NCBI GenBank assembly: GCA_009841615.1 | Contig: VXLL01000014.1 | Span: 62,001 to 126,000, forward strand | Length of the DNA: 64,000 nt | Direction of reading: 5' to 3' | Origin: Gammaproteobacteria bacterium | GTDB taxonomy: Bacteria > Pseudomonadota > Gammaproteobacteria > Pseudomonadales > Azotimanducaceae | Shown here: piece after piece, positions 44,082 to 54,085 of the stretch | Layout: each line of letters starts with the position of its first letter | Position numbering within the stretch: the first letter of the stretch is position 1 | Made by a program: the position numbers and the translations under genes | The notes under the pieces: model-generated | The model's database searches: none | Told to the model about the DNA's origin: nothing | What the model saw: only the letters and a program-made list of their open reading frames with translations

Positions 44082-46664
44082 GTGAGAAGTCAAGAATCTT
44101 ACCACCAAGACTTAATTGACGAATTACAGCGCAGGTTTCCCTTGGTAGAGCAGCTGGTCGGGAGGTTTGGTACTGATTTGAACGGTGAGTGTATACCGAG
44201 GTTTTTCACTCTCATTATGTCAGCAGCATGCCAAACTGAACAAAGTGCTTGCTGCATAGTGCTTAACAAAACGCAGGGCACTGCTGTTACAGCGGCTTTA
44301 TTTCTAGCTCTCGAAGCTCTGAGAGTCGATCTACCAGAACTGAAGGATCACTATGTTAAGTCAGCACTGCAATATGGACAAAAAGTAAAGGTTCTACCGG
44401 AAAACGCTGTTTACGTATATCGGGGACGTTGTGAGGAATTTCCAGATTTCTTGTGGCTTGGCGCGTTGGGAGAAACGAGCAAAACTACGTTTACAGTTTC
44501 TGAAGTGCTTCGACTAGAGCCAACCGAACGTGTGAAACCTAAGGGCAAGCTCACCGGTCTCTCGACTAAGTGTAGCAAGGGTCGCTTAGACGAACTTCTC
44601 GAACTAAATACTTATGGTAATAAAAGCTTGTTCCAGAATCGGGTTCTGGTATACATGGCGCAAGCAAAGTTTTTGAATGTATTGAATTCCATTGCGCTGA
44701 CCCGAAATAATGTAAAGGAATACACACAATTACAAGAACTGATTCCATGGGGAAGAGTCGACCATCACGGCGACGTTAAACCGAACGACCCTTATCAGGT
44801 TGCTGGCGAACCATTACTTGCTGTTACAAGAATACCCGAAGATTTGGCATTAGCCTGCGCTCGCACTCGTCGTCATAGTAAAGTCGTAATTGTCGACGAT
44901 GTGGCGGGTTTCGCAAGAAACATTCAAGCATTTGACGACATCTCCCAGCTACAAAAGGTTGTGATTTTAGCAGCTCCTCACGAATGCCAAATCATTGATC
45001 TGCTTCGAGACAGAGGGTGTCAAGTGTGGCATATGTCTTCAGATCAAATTTTGTTGGGCGAAAGTTCTCGAGATGAGAGATCGCACCGAAGCCTTGTCGG
45101 TTCCACGGTCTGCGCGGCACGAATTCTTCGAAAACTAAAAGTGGAGGTCATTCACTGCAATGATAATTCACTTGAGTCGATAGAAGCAAACTTGAACCAA
45201 GCTGAACGGGGTTATCGATCATTAGTAGACAAAACTCAAGAAAGTGAGGATTTAATAAGTTCGTTATACGGAGTTCTATTAGATTTCAGTGAAAGCTGTT
45301 TTGGAATCTCCGAAGAAACTAGGACGAGTTTAGAGTGCGCGTCACGAAATTTCTATCAAAATAGAAAGTGGATGGAACCACAGGTTGAACTTCCTATAGG
45401 TAAAGCCATTAGATGCCTAGAAAAGTGCGCAAACGGAATGGGATTTGGACTAGGGAAGGCTCAAGCATTAACTAAGTTTTTCGAGAATAACAGTGAGAGT
45501 CCATGGATTGTTGCAACCCGCACACTAAGGACAGCCCATCGCCTCAGAGCAGACTTTGACAAACTAGCGATCGATGCAGTGGTAAGACCAATCGATGGGA
45601 TGTCCTTTGAATCAGCACACCATGGTACCATACTTCTTGGGTGGCCTGGTCAGCGAAGGTTTGCGCTGTTGAAAAGTCAGGGGATTACATCCAATATTGT
45701 AGTTTTAGCCTATCCTTTTGAGTGCGATTGGTATTCAGCATACGAAAAAAGGACGCGAGACAGCGACCGTTTGAAACGCTTAAACGCTAAGGAGTTGTCG
45801 TTGATGTTGGGCATTCAACCACAACATGCGGCTTCCTTGATGCCTAAGGAGTTAGCTTCTGAACAAATCAATCTTGGCAGAGATCCGTCAATATTCAGAG
45901 TCGAAGAGCGCACAAATCGACGTCGAAAAGCGGGAATTGCGGAAACCAATGTTATGGTCGAAAGCCGGGAAGCTCACTCGGTCGAATTCTACGGTAATTG
46001 CTACGCTTACATGACTGAATGGGCCGAACTTCCGCGTCTCAATGATCTTTTGGATTTGGATACATCAAACATAAAAAGTATCGAACACGTCAGAGTTACT
46101 GCATTGACACCTGGTGACTTCGTGTTGTTTCGAGGTTCCGGTGACAAAGAGATTACTCGGTTGATAGCTGAAGACATTCTCGGAATCGGTGAATATGAAA
46201 GATTACGAGCATTAGCAGAACAGTGGAAGTCATCGCTTTCTTGTCTTGGGAATACTGTAGCAAATATTCACCAGGCGCTCAGTTTGAAGGGACTTCGTCG
46301 AACTTCTACGACGATTCGAGGATGGTTGGAAAATTCTGACCGTATTGGTCCGGGCGATTTGAATGATGTCATGCTGATCGCTGAAGCTACGCAAGACAAA
46401 AAATTGTTGTCAAACTCGGAAGATGTGAAACATGCAATCTCATCGATTCGAAGTTCGCACATCACGGCAGGAAGACAACTGACCTCCCTTATATTGAGTG
46501 AGTTGGGGCGGAAACTTGACGAACTCAATGAGCAGCCATTGTTGTTGGATTTGGAATTCGGAGAAGCATGGGTTGTATGTGTGCAACAAATAGAACCAGA
46601 TTGTCAAGGATATCCAATCAATAAAGTCAACCGTCTAATGTGGTCAGAAGATGCAATATTTTGA
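44082..46664 (+). CDS. drmE: DISARM protein DrmE (class 2)
   Basis: An 860-residue protein starting with GTG at 44082; the start is uncertain because no ribosome binding site is obvious. The central part has VVIVDDVAGFARNIQAFDDI, a Walker B-like beta strand with tandem Asp followed by an R-N/D-x-Q-A-F-D-D-I helix that I associate with DrmE. A second block at about residues 490-580 (SPWIVATRTLRTAHRLRADF, then TILLGWPGQRRFALL) resembles the second RecA-like lobe of a degenerate helicase; no Walker A lysine motif is seen. Biochemical function of DrmE is not established. Assignment rests on position (first gene before drmA-drmB in class 2 DISARM), size and these motifs, so it is less certain than drmA/drmB. 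Confidence 0.72.
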   Translation: MRSQESYHQDLIDELQRRFPLVEQLVGRFGTDLNGECIPRFFTLIMSAACQTEQSACCIVLNKTQGTAVTAALFLALEALRVDLPELKDHYVKSALQYGQKVKVLPENAVYVYRGRCEEFPDFLWLGALGETSKTTFTVSEVLRLEPTERVKPKGKLTGLSTKCSKGRLDELLELNTYGNKSLFQNRVLVYMAQAKFLNVLNSIALTRNNVKEYTQLQELIPWGRVDHHGDVKPNDPYQVAGEPLLAVTRIPEDLALACARTRRHSKVVIVDDVAGFARNIQAFDDISQLQKVVILAAPHECQIIDLLRDRGCQVWHMSSDQILLGESSRDERSHRSLVGSTVCAARILRKLKVEVIHCNDNSLESIEANLNQAERGYRSLVDKTQESEDLISSLYGVLLDFSESCFGISEETRTSLECASRNFYQNRKWMEPQVELPIGKAIRCLEKCANGMGFGLGKAQALTKFFENNSESPWIVATRTLRTAHRLRADFDKLAIDAVVRPIDGMSFESAHHGTILLGWPGQRRFALLKSQGITSNIVVLAYPFECDWYSAYEKRTRDSDRLKRLNAKELSLMLGIQPQHAASLMPKELASEQINLGRDPSIFRVEERTNRRRKAGIAETNVMVESREAHSVEFYGNCYAYMTEWAELPRLNDLLDLDTSNIKSIEHVRVTALTPGDFVLFRGSGDKEITRLIAEDILGIGEYERLRALAEQWKSSLSCLGNTVANIHQALSLKGLRRTSTTIRGWLENSDRIGPGDLNDVMLIAEATQDKKLLSNSEDVKHAISSIRSSHITAGRQLTSLILSELGRKLDELNEQPLLLDLEFGEAWVVCVQQIEPDCQGYPINKVNRLMWSEDAIF

Positions 46665-46678
46665 ATTTAGCTAGTTTA

Positions 46679-48445
46679 ATGGCCAAGATGATTCCACCAT
46701 ACATCGCTGACCTAGCCAATAGTACTGCTGAAAGTAGGGTATTTGCGTTACTTGAAACTGATCAAAACACTCGTAATTGGACTGTATTACATTCACTGGG
46801 GCTCGGCTTCGACGTGGATAGTCCGTTTGGAGAAATTGACTTCGTCGTAATCATTCCGAACGAGGGCATAGTCTGCCTAGAGATTAAAGGAGGAAGATTA
46901 TCTTGTCAAGACGGCGTTTGGTATGTCACGGACCGATTTGGCAGGCGTGAACAATTACAGCGAAGTCCAGTGTTGCAAGCAAGGAACGCAGGGTTTGCTT
47001 TAAGAAGGTCAATAGTTCAAAATTTTGGCATGAGTGCCCCGGAATCTCGTTGCCCCGTGGGATCTGTAGTAGTCTTTCCAGATATAACTTGTCCGCCGGT
47101 ATCACCTGAATTCGAACGATCCGATGTTGTTGACGTTGACGACTTGAGGAATCCATTGTCTACTTCGATTATGAGAGTCGTAAGAAATCGCATGCGAAAA
47201 TATCAGCATGACAATGGAAACCGTCACCCAACAAAAGCTGAAGTCAATACCATTCTCCAATTTCTAAGGCCAAACTTTGACATGATCGTCTCCAGGAACG
47301 TCACAATTGATCAATCTGAAGCCAAACTGTTGCATTTGACTCACGAACAATACAGTAGGCTCGACGAACTCGAAGCTAATCGAAGTTGTTTATTTGAAGG
47401 GGCTGCCGGAACAGGGAAAACGTTACTAGCCATTGAATATGCGCGTCGAGCAGCACTCAAAGGTTCATCTGTGCTTCTTGTTTGCTTCAATCGTCTTCTG
47501 GGAATTTGGCTAAATCATAGTCTCAAACATGAGAATGTCGTAGCCGGTAGCTTTCATTCGATTACAAGACGACTTATATATTCAAGTAGTGCCGCCCGTG
47601 AGTTTGCGCAGTGTGAAACGATCGCTCGTAATGAGCAACATTCGAACTCGCTCTTTGGAGATCCATACTTCACATACTGCGAGCAAGCTCTCGAAGAAAT
47701 CGGAGCTGAGTATGACGTTCTGGTTGTCGACGAAGCGCAGGACTTTAGCTGCCCTCAGTTTGTTGAGGTGTTCGACCAGTTATTGCGAGGTGGTATGGCA
47801 AGAGGGTCTTGGGCTATATTCGGCGACTTTACAAGACAGGCTATTTTTGGACATCCTTCCCGTTTTATTGCAAGACTTGGGGAGTATGGAGAGCATTTTG
47901 TCAGTGCTAAATTGACATTGAACTGCCGAAACACTCGCAGAATTGCAGAAGAGACGTGTGCTATAGCAGGCTTCAATAGACCTCCATTTAAGCTTGCAAG
48001 TGAAACGGGATTACCTGTCGAATATAGATATGTTTGCTCAACCACACACTTAGTGGAATCTGTTACAAGCGTTGTGTTAAATCTTCTACAAGAACGAGTG
48101 GAAGCTAGAGACATTGTGCTCCTTTCTCCGAGACGCTTTGGATCTTCGGGATTAGCTGGTCTCTCGCAAATTGGAGGCCTAAATTTGTTTGAGTCCTCTA
48201 CCGATATTAAAGCTCCAAGAGATACCATTCGTTTTTCTACGATCCATGCATTTAAAGGATTAGAAAGTCAAGTAGTAGTCTTGATTGACGTTGAATCGAT
48301 CGATAGCGAACAAACCCAATCGCTACTCTACTTGGGCATGTCGAGGGCTAAAAGTTTACTAATATTGGTTATGTACGAAAGTGCACGGCAGTCTGTCGAA
48401 AACCTAATCAAAAATTCAATCGTAGATAGGCTAGCGAATGAATGA
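46679..48445 (+). CDS. NERD-domain UvrD-like helicase inserted in the DISARM operon
   Basis: 588 residues from ATG 46679; an in-frame GTG at 46640 would overlap the drmE end. The N-terminal NERD nuclease-related domain has GEIDFVVIIPNEGIVCLEIK, with the D...ExK pattern of PD-(D/E)xK folds. The superfamily 1 helicase follows: Walker A GAAGTGKT with K247, motif II VVDEAQDF (D351-D355), motif III-like GDFTRQAIFG, motif IV-like LNCRNTRRI, motif V STIHAFKGLESQVVVL and motif VI YLGMSRAKSLLIL. All look intact. It sits between drmE and drmA, and its stop overlaps the drmA start by 8 bases, so it is translated with DISARM. The five-gene class 2 system as first described has no such gene; a DNA-processing role within the system is inferred. 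Confidence 0.85.
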   Translation: MAKMIPPYIADLANSTAESRVFALLETDQNTRNWTVLHSLGLGFDVDSPFGEIDFVVIIPNEGIVCLEIKGGRLSCQDGVWYVTDRFGRREQLQRSPVLQARNAGFALRRSIVQNFGMSAPESRCPVGSVVVFPDITCPPVSPEFERSDVVDVDDLRNPLSTSIMRVVRNRMRKYQHDNGNRHPTKAEVNTILQFLRPNFDMIVSRNVTIDQSEAKLLHLTHEQYSRLDELEANRSCLFEGAAGTGKTLLAIEYARRAALKGSSVLLVCFNRLLGIWLNHSLKHENVVAGSFHSITRRLIYSSSAAREFAQCETIARNEQHSNSLFGDPYFTYCEQALEEIGAEYDVLVVDEAQDFSCPQFVEVFDQLLRGGMARGSWAIFGDFTRQAIFGHPSRFIARLGEYGEHFVSAKLTLNCRNTRRIAEETCAIAGFNRPPFKLASETGLPVEYRYVCSTTHLVESVTSVVLNLLQERVEARDIVLLSPRRFGSSGLAGLSQIGGLNLFESSTDIKAPRDTIRFSTIHAFKGLESQVVVLIDVESIDSEQTQSLLYLGMSRAKSLLILVMYESARQSVENLIKNSIVDRLANE

Positions 48446-51400
48446 GACTTTAAGAATGAGATCGAACATTCTTGACTTTTTACGAAAGGAAATCGTAGGT
48501 CCCGCCCCCGGTTATCCTGCGATTCAAATTGATTCTGACCACCAAGAGATTCTTCGTGAACAAGACTCACCCCGGCAAAGGTACAGTGCAGGCGTACTGT
48601 TTCCCCAGCGTTCTAGAGTCCACCGGCAAAGCGAGACTCATGATGATGAATTGGTTCCAGTAGACGCTGACTCACCAGAACAAGCCCCAGATAAAACGAT
48701 TAAAGACTTAGTGTTTGAAGCGAATACGACCGACACCGAGGACGAACAATCTCAAACCGATCGAGATGTGTCGATGGCCAACGAATTCCTCCCTAGTGCA
48801 ATGGGTCTTTCGACACTAGTGCGCGTGCCTGATGTGTTAGAGGTGCGAGTTGAAGCAGGTGTATACGAACGTAGGGAAATGACGTGGTCTTCTCGCAGGG
48901 AGAAAAATAATGGTGAATACACACAGAAGGGTTGGTGGCGTAGCCAGATCGAACAGATAGTTGATGTGAAATCCGATGAGCTGTTAGGATCGAACACTCA
49001 GGTAGTTAATAGAACGGTGTATGAAGAAGAGGGCTGCGTAGCTCTAGAACTTCATGTCGTTAGTCGCATTCTTCCTGATTTCAGTCCGAAGGAAAGACAG
49101 CGACTGGTCACAATCACATTAATCAATCGCAAGCGAAGCGAAAACAAAACGCCGAGTAGTGAAGATTGTTTTTACCAGTGTGGCTTTTCTGTTAAAGCAG
49201 GATCTGATGAACCTTGTTTCTCTTACTATCCTGAACACTCGATCAATTGTAAAAATCTCAACGAACTTTCACTTCAACTGTTACACCTTCATCGACGGTC
49301 GTTCGCTGTTGGACACGGTTGTGCGGCTGACTGGGAGGACACGCAAGGCAACATGGCAAAAGTTGTTCGAACTGAAGTCATGCCTACCTACGAAACTAAA
49401 CCGGTTCTTCCCACTAAGCTTGAAGGACTGAATCTTTGTATGAAACGCCTAAGAGAAGGTAATAAGGAATCTTCGATTCGTCTGTGTGCGCTACTGAGAG
49501 ACAAATATGCAGAGTGGATTCAACAGAAGGAGCAAGACTTGTCGGCTATTGACGATTTATCTCTCGAATTAAGACAAACAGCCATGCGCCATTTAGAGAA
49601 CTGTCGACTATGTCTAAAGCGTATCGATGACGGTATCGCAATATTGACTAAAGATCATAACGTGTACCGAGCTTTTGCATTAATGAATGAGGCAATGTTA
49701 ATGCAACAAGTTCACTACAAGATATCTTCCGAAAACCGTAGGGAGTGGATACTGAACCAAAACGAACTGAAGCTAGAGCGGCCATTTGAAAGACCATCTT
49801 ATGAATCTGATCACGAATGGAGACCTTTTCAACTAGCTTTTATCTTAATAAATTTGCGGTCGCTCGCGGTCCCAAGTTCGTTAGACCGTGAGATCGTTGA
49901 CTTAATTTGGTTTCCTACTGGAGGCGGAAAAACAGAGGCTTATCTGGGACTGTCAACAATTTCTATGTTCTTGAGACGACTGCGAAATGCTGAATGTGCT
50001 GGTACGACTGTCCTGATGCGTTATACACTGAGACTGTTGACTACTCAACAGTTTCAGCGAGCAGCTTCCTTAATTTGTGCTTGTGAGGTACTGAGGCGAC
50101 GCGACAATGAAACACTTGGGGACGAGCGATTTTCTATTGGTCTTTGGGTGGGAGGAGACGTGACTCCGAATAGAGAGACAGATGCGATTCGCGCACTTCA
50201 GAGTCTTCTGCGTGGACAATCCACCAATAAGTTTATTCTTAGAAGCTGTCCTTGGTGTGGCGCGGCAATGGGATCACTGAAAGTCGGTCGCCGATTCGAT
50301 TGTAAAGGATACAAACAGCTTTCACATCCGACAAGGGTGAGACATGTGTGTGAAGAACCTAACTGTGAATTTAATTCGGATTCGGGTCTTCCGATCAGCG
50401 TAATAGACGAACATATCTACAACGAACCTCCTACACTCTTAATCGGAACAGTTGACAAGTTTGCTATGTTAGCGTTTCGACCTGAAGCTCGAAAACTCTT
50501 TGGAATTGACATTCAATGTCCACCACCGGAACTGATTATTCAGGATGAATTGCATTTGATTTCTGGTCCGCTTGGCTCGATGGTTGGTCATTACGAAACT
50601 GCCATTGATGCACTGTGTTACAGGGAATCAGATGGAATACGGATTGGTCCTAAAATTGTTGCGTCTACTGCCACAATCTCGCATGCGGAGAACCAAGTTA
50701 AGAGTCTTTATGGTCGAGATGTATTCCTGTTTCCCCCTCAAGCAATTAGATTGGGAGACTCTTTTTTTGCGGAGGAGCGAGATGATGAAATGGGTCGCCT
50801 ATATGTCGGTGTATTTGCAACTGCGCTGTCTTCGCACGTGAGATCTCAAGTAATAACGATGAGTGCACTGTTACAAGCACCAAATCTGTTTGGAGAGCAG
50901 CACGCAGAAGTCGTTGATCCCTATTGGACGCTGGTAGGATATTTCAACAGCTTACGGGAATTAGGCCACGCAGCGACGTTAATTCGTGCCGACATTCGCG
51001 AACATTTGAATGCGATGTGGAACCGCCTCGGGCTTCAAGTTGAACAAGTTAGAAAGTTGAGCAAAGATCCCCGACGATGGTTGCGATCAAGCGTCGAGCT
51101 CACGAGTCGAGTACAAAGCGAAGAGATTCCTTCGATTTTGCAAAAGTTGTTTGTGAGTTATGATGGCACACAATCCTCTGAAGTGGTTGACGTATGTTTC
51201 GCTACAAACATGATTCAAGTAGGTGTGGATATACCGAGATTGAGTCTCATGACAATAGTGGGACAACCTAAAACTACATCGGAGTATATTCAAGCATCCA
51301 GTCGTATCGGTAGACTTCTAGAACGACCGGGTATTGTCATTACAAATTACAACCCCTCTAAACCACGAGACCGATCACACTACGAAAATTTTCGTTCCTA

Positions 51401-51869
51401 TCACCAGTGTATTTATAGGTACGTAGAACCGACCAGTGTGACTGCTTTTGCAGCACCGGTACGCGAAAGAGCTCTTCACGCACTAGTAGTCATCTTGTGT
51501 AGATTTTGGGGTGATCAGGAGCTTCGAGAGCGACCTACGCAGTGTCCAGACGAAAAACTAGTTCGCAGAGTTAAAGACTGTATAAAGCACCGAGTGAAGA
51601 TAGTAGATCCGGCGGAATGGAGCTTTGTTGAGAATGAAATCGATGAGTTCATTGAAGTGTGGTCGAACACTCTACCCTCTCGATACGGTGATTTCGGTCA
51701 ATTTGATAGTACTCTTCCATTGATGTACCCAGCTGGGGGGCAGCAACACGAAGAGTGGAACAATTGGCCCTATGCCACTCCAACTTCAATGCGAAGTGTT
51801 GACTCTGAATGTTCCGCACGTCAGTTACTCTACGGCTACGGCGTCAATAGTTTCAAAGAGAGCTATTAG
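48438..51869 (+). CDS. drmA: DISARM helicase DrmA
   Basis: A 1143-residue protein with the complete DrmA pattern. The N-terminal domain (to about residue 450) is followed by motif I WFPTGGGKTEAYLGLS (W491, K498), LMRYTLRLLTTQQFQRAAS, a CPWCG zinc-finger-like insert (about residues 605-645), GTVDKFAML, motif II IIQDELHLISGPLGSMVG (D703-H706), motif III STATISHAENQ, then YWTLVGYFNSLRELGHA, ATNMIQVGVDIPRLSLM (motif V) and QASSRIGR (motif VI, from residue 952), and the DrmA-type C-terminal VEPTSVTAFAAPVRERALHA. DrmA with DrmB forms the DISARM core that binds unmodified incoming DNA. The ATG overlaps the end of the helicase gene upstream. Confidence 0.95.
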   Translation: MNETLRMRSNILDFLRKEIVGPAPGYPAIQIDSDHQEILREQDSPRQRYSAGVLFPQRSRVHRQSETHDDELVPVDADSPEQAPDKTIKDLVFEANTTDTEDEQSQTDRDVSMANEFLPSAMGLSTLVRVPDVLEVRVEAGVYERREMTWSSRREKNNGEYTQKGWWRSQIEQIVDVKSDELLGSNTQVVNRTVYEEEGCVALELHVVSRILPDFSPKERQRLVTITLINRKRSENKTPSSEDCFYQCGFSVKAGSDEPCFSYYPEHSINCKNLNELSLQLLHLHRRSFAVGHGCAADWEDTQGNMAKVVRTEVMPTYETKPVLPTKLEGLNLCMKRLREGNKESSIRLCALLRDKYAEWIQQKEQDLSAIDDLSLELRQTAMRHLENCRLCLKRIDDGIAILTKDHNVYRAFALMNEAMLMQQVHYKISSENRREWILNQNELKLERPFERPSYESDHEWRPFQLAFILINLRSLAVPSSLDREIVDLIWFPTGGGKTEAYLGLSTISMFLRRLRNAECAGTTVLMRYTLRLLTTQQFQRAASLICACEVLRRRDNETLGDERFSIGLWVGGDVTPNRETDAIRALQSLLRGQSTNKFILRSCPWCGAAMGSLKVGRRFDCKGYKQLSHPTRVRHVCEEPNCEFNSDSGLPISVIDEHIYNEPPTLLIGTVDKFAMLAFRPEARKLFGIDIQCPPPELIIQDELHLISGPLGSMVGHYETAIDALCYRESDGIRIGPKIVASTATISHAENQVKSLYGRDVFLFPPQAIRLGDSFFAEERDDEMGRLYVGVFATALSSHVRSQVITMSALLQAPNLFGEQHAEVVDPYWTLVGYFNSLRELGHAATLIRADIREHLNAMWNRLGLQVEQVRKLSKDPRRWLRSSVELTSRVQSEEIPSILQKLFVSYDGTQSSEVVDVCFATNMIQVGVDIPRLSLMTIVGQPKTTSEYIQASSRIGRLLERPGIVITNYNPSKPRDRSHYENFRSYHQCIYRYVEPTSVTAFAAPVRERALHALVVILCRFWGDQELRERPTQCPDEKLVRRVKDCIKHRVKIVDPAEWSFVENEIDEFIEVWSNTLPSRYGDFGQFDSTLPLMYPAGGQQHEEWNNWPYATPTSMRSVDSECSARQLLYGYGVNSFKESY

Positions 51870-51903
51870 CTATCGTTCGGGTCTTATAGGTTAAGAATTG
51901 CTG

Positions 51904-53739
51904 ATGCCTAACTTAAAGCCGATTCGTCGTAGTCAACTCATTGCACCTTTTGGCGTTGGCGCACTCGTGGATTTCCGGAATGACGAATCTTTGATGACTG
52001 CAGGTTTAGACGAGTGGCCCGATGCGAACGATGAGTGTCCCTCCGATTGGCTTGTAACGGAAGAAAGATTGCAGACTCGATTAGGTGTTAGTCACTTCAG
52101 ACTTCCCGCCGATTATCGGGAACAAGGATCCCAATCCGCACTGGAGAATCGGCACATTCCATTTGTACGTTTTCCGCTGTGGCACTATTGTCCGATCAGA
52201 GGAACGATGGCAAAGCTGAGGCTATTTAGTGGTCGTGTGCGATGTCCGTGTATGAAGGGTTTAGGCTGCGGATCGCGAAGACCTCTACTTATTCCAAGCC
52301 GATTTATAGCTGTGTGCCCGAAGGGACACATTGAGGACTTTCCTTTTATGGAATGGGTTCACAAAGATGGATATTGGGATGACACGCACAAGTTGCGCCT
52401 TCTTCCTGGTCGATCGTCTGCGAGTCTGTCTGGAGTAGAGATTCAGTGTTCATGCGGAAAGTCCGAAACAATGGTTCGCACCTTTAATTTCGATGCTAAT
52501 TCTGGAGGATCTCTTCACTCAATTGGGTTCGACTGCTCTGGAGGGAAACCTTGGTTAGGGGCTGAAGGTGGACGTAATCAATGCGGTGAATTTCTTCGAG
52601 TAGTGCAACGAGGAGCGTCAAATGTGTATTTTCCGTGCACAGTTTCCTCTATTTATTTACCACTGTGGGGCACAGACAGCACTCGAAAGATAAATCAGCT
52701 AATTCAGGAACCAAAAATCTGGAAAGTTCTCACAGCGGGATTGGACGACGGCAAGTACATACAGGCAACACGGTGTGACATTGTCGCAGAAATGCTAGGA
52801 GTCAAATCTGAAGAGCTCAAGCGAGTTGCACAGAAAAGACTGGATGGAGCTCCGTTAGTTCACGAGCATTCCGAAGAAGCATTCAGGCGACAAGAATATG
52901 ACGCGCTACGAACAGGTAGTGGGGGCGTAACGACAGAGTTAATGGTCAGTGTTATACCAGGAGACAATTTTGCGACGGACGTGGCACACTTTGTTCAGAA
53001 CGTCGGGCTGGTTAAAAAGTTGCGAGAAACAAGAGCACTTGTTGGGTTCTCTAGGCTCTTACCAATAGAAGATCCGACTTCGTCGAAGCTTCTACCAATA
53101 GCCGAACGTAGGGAAATGAACTGGTTGCCCGCTTCTGTGGTATACGGCGAAGGAATCTTTGTCGAATTTAACGCTGACACGATTAGAGAGTGGGCTCTCA
53201 GACCGGTCGTCATCGATCGTATAGCTGGACTGCTTAATACCTACAATCGAAGGAGAGTCGAACGTGGTATTAAAGAAACTCGAGTGAGTGCGAAGTATGT
53301 TCTTCTGCATACGTTCGCACATGCACTGATCCGAGAATTGAGTTTTGCTTGTGGATATGGAAGTGCAGCGCTCAGAGAGAGGATATATTGCGAGTTGGAC
53401 AATGTTGAGTGTCCGATGCAAGGTGTTCTCATTTATACGGCATCGGGTGACTCAGAAGGATCTCTTGGCGGATTGGTACGCCAAGGAGAACCAAGTAGAT
53501 TCAACATCGTTGTCGAGAATGCTATTCGACGAATGGCTTGGTGCTCTAGCGATCCGGTCTGCATAGAGAGCAACGGGCAGGGTATTGATAACGCAAATCT
53601 TGCGGCATGTCACGGGTGTGTACTACTTCCCGAAACTTCGTGCGAACACGGAAATCGTCTTCTTGATCGAGGATTACTTGTTGGAACGTTACAGGATTTC
53701 AACCTGAGATTTTTTAAACAATTCGACACAATCGAATAA
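51904..53739 (+). CDS. drmB: DISARM protein DrmB (DUF1998)
   Basis: 611 residues from ATG 51904; an in-frame TTG at 51898 would add two residues. The opening IRRSQLIAPFGVGALVDF, the CPKGHIEDFPFMEW block and the DUF1998 region (from about residue 467: LLHTFAHALIRELSFACGYGS; then GVLIYTASGDSEGSLGGLV; AACHGCVLLPETSCEHGNR, quoted in parts) are diagnostic for DrmB. Conserved Cys pairs suggest zinc binding. DrmB pairs with DrmA to form the DNA-engaging complex. It lies 34 bases after drmA and is the last DISARM gene: no drmC follows. Confidence 0.95.
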   Translation: MPNLKPIRRSQLIAPFGVGALVDFRNDESLMTAGLDEWPDANDECPSDWLVTEERLQTRLGVSHFRLPADYREQGSQSALENRHIPFVRFPLWHYCPIRGTMAKLRLFSGRVRCPCMKGLGCGSRRPLLIPSRFIAVCPKGHIEDFPFMEWVHKDGYWDDTHKLRLLPGRSSASLSGVEIQCSCGKSETMVRTFNFDANSGGSLHSIGFDCSGGKPWLGAEGGRNQCGEFLRVVQRGASNVYFPCTVSSIYLPLWGTDSTRKINQLIQEPKIWKVLTAGLDDGKYIQATRCDIVAEMLGVKSEELKRVAQKRLDGAPLVHEHSEEAFRRQEYDALRTGSGGVTTELMVSVIPGDNFATDVAHFVQNVGLVKKLRETRALVGFSRLLPIEDPTSSKLLPIAERREMNWLPASVVYGEGIFVEFNADTIREWALRPVVIDRIAGLLNTYNRRRVERGIKETRVSAKYVLLHTFAHALIRELSFACGYGSAALRERIYCELDNVECPMQGVLIYTASGDSEGSLGGLVRQGEPSRFNIVVENAIRRMAWCSSDPVCIESNGQGIDNANLAACHGCVLLPETSCEHGNRLLDRGLLVGTLQDFNLRFFKQFDTIE

Positions 53740-54085
53740 CCTCTAATTTGTAAAGATATTTGTCGACGTATAACGTTTAAGTTCTTTCTAACTGAGAGTG
53801 TCGAGGAAAGTCCAAACAATTTCAATTTGATGCTCAATCTTTGCCAAACACCCATGAGTTCTTGTGCCGTCAGTGTCGAATTATCTACAGAAGAATAATC
53901 GGTCACATATTTCGAGTGCAGTCTTGGTTTGCAGAATGAATGGACTCTCCCAACGAGTTCATTGGACAGGGAAACAACAGAGTAATTCTGCCAAGAGTTC
54001 GAAGGACCACAAAAGAAATATGCGATCTATTACCACTCTCGAATTAACGTGATCGTATTCAATGTAGAGATAGAAGGCATTCCTC
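53740..54085. other. Non-coding stretch after drmB
   Basis: About 350 bases where drmC could be expected. No open frame with PLD motifs (HxKxxxxD or GSxN) can be read in any frame. Nothing else recognised. Confidence 0.55.
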
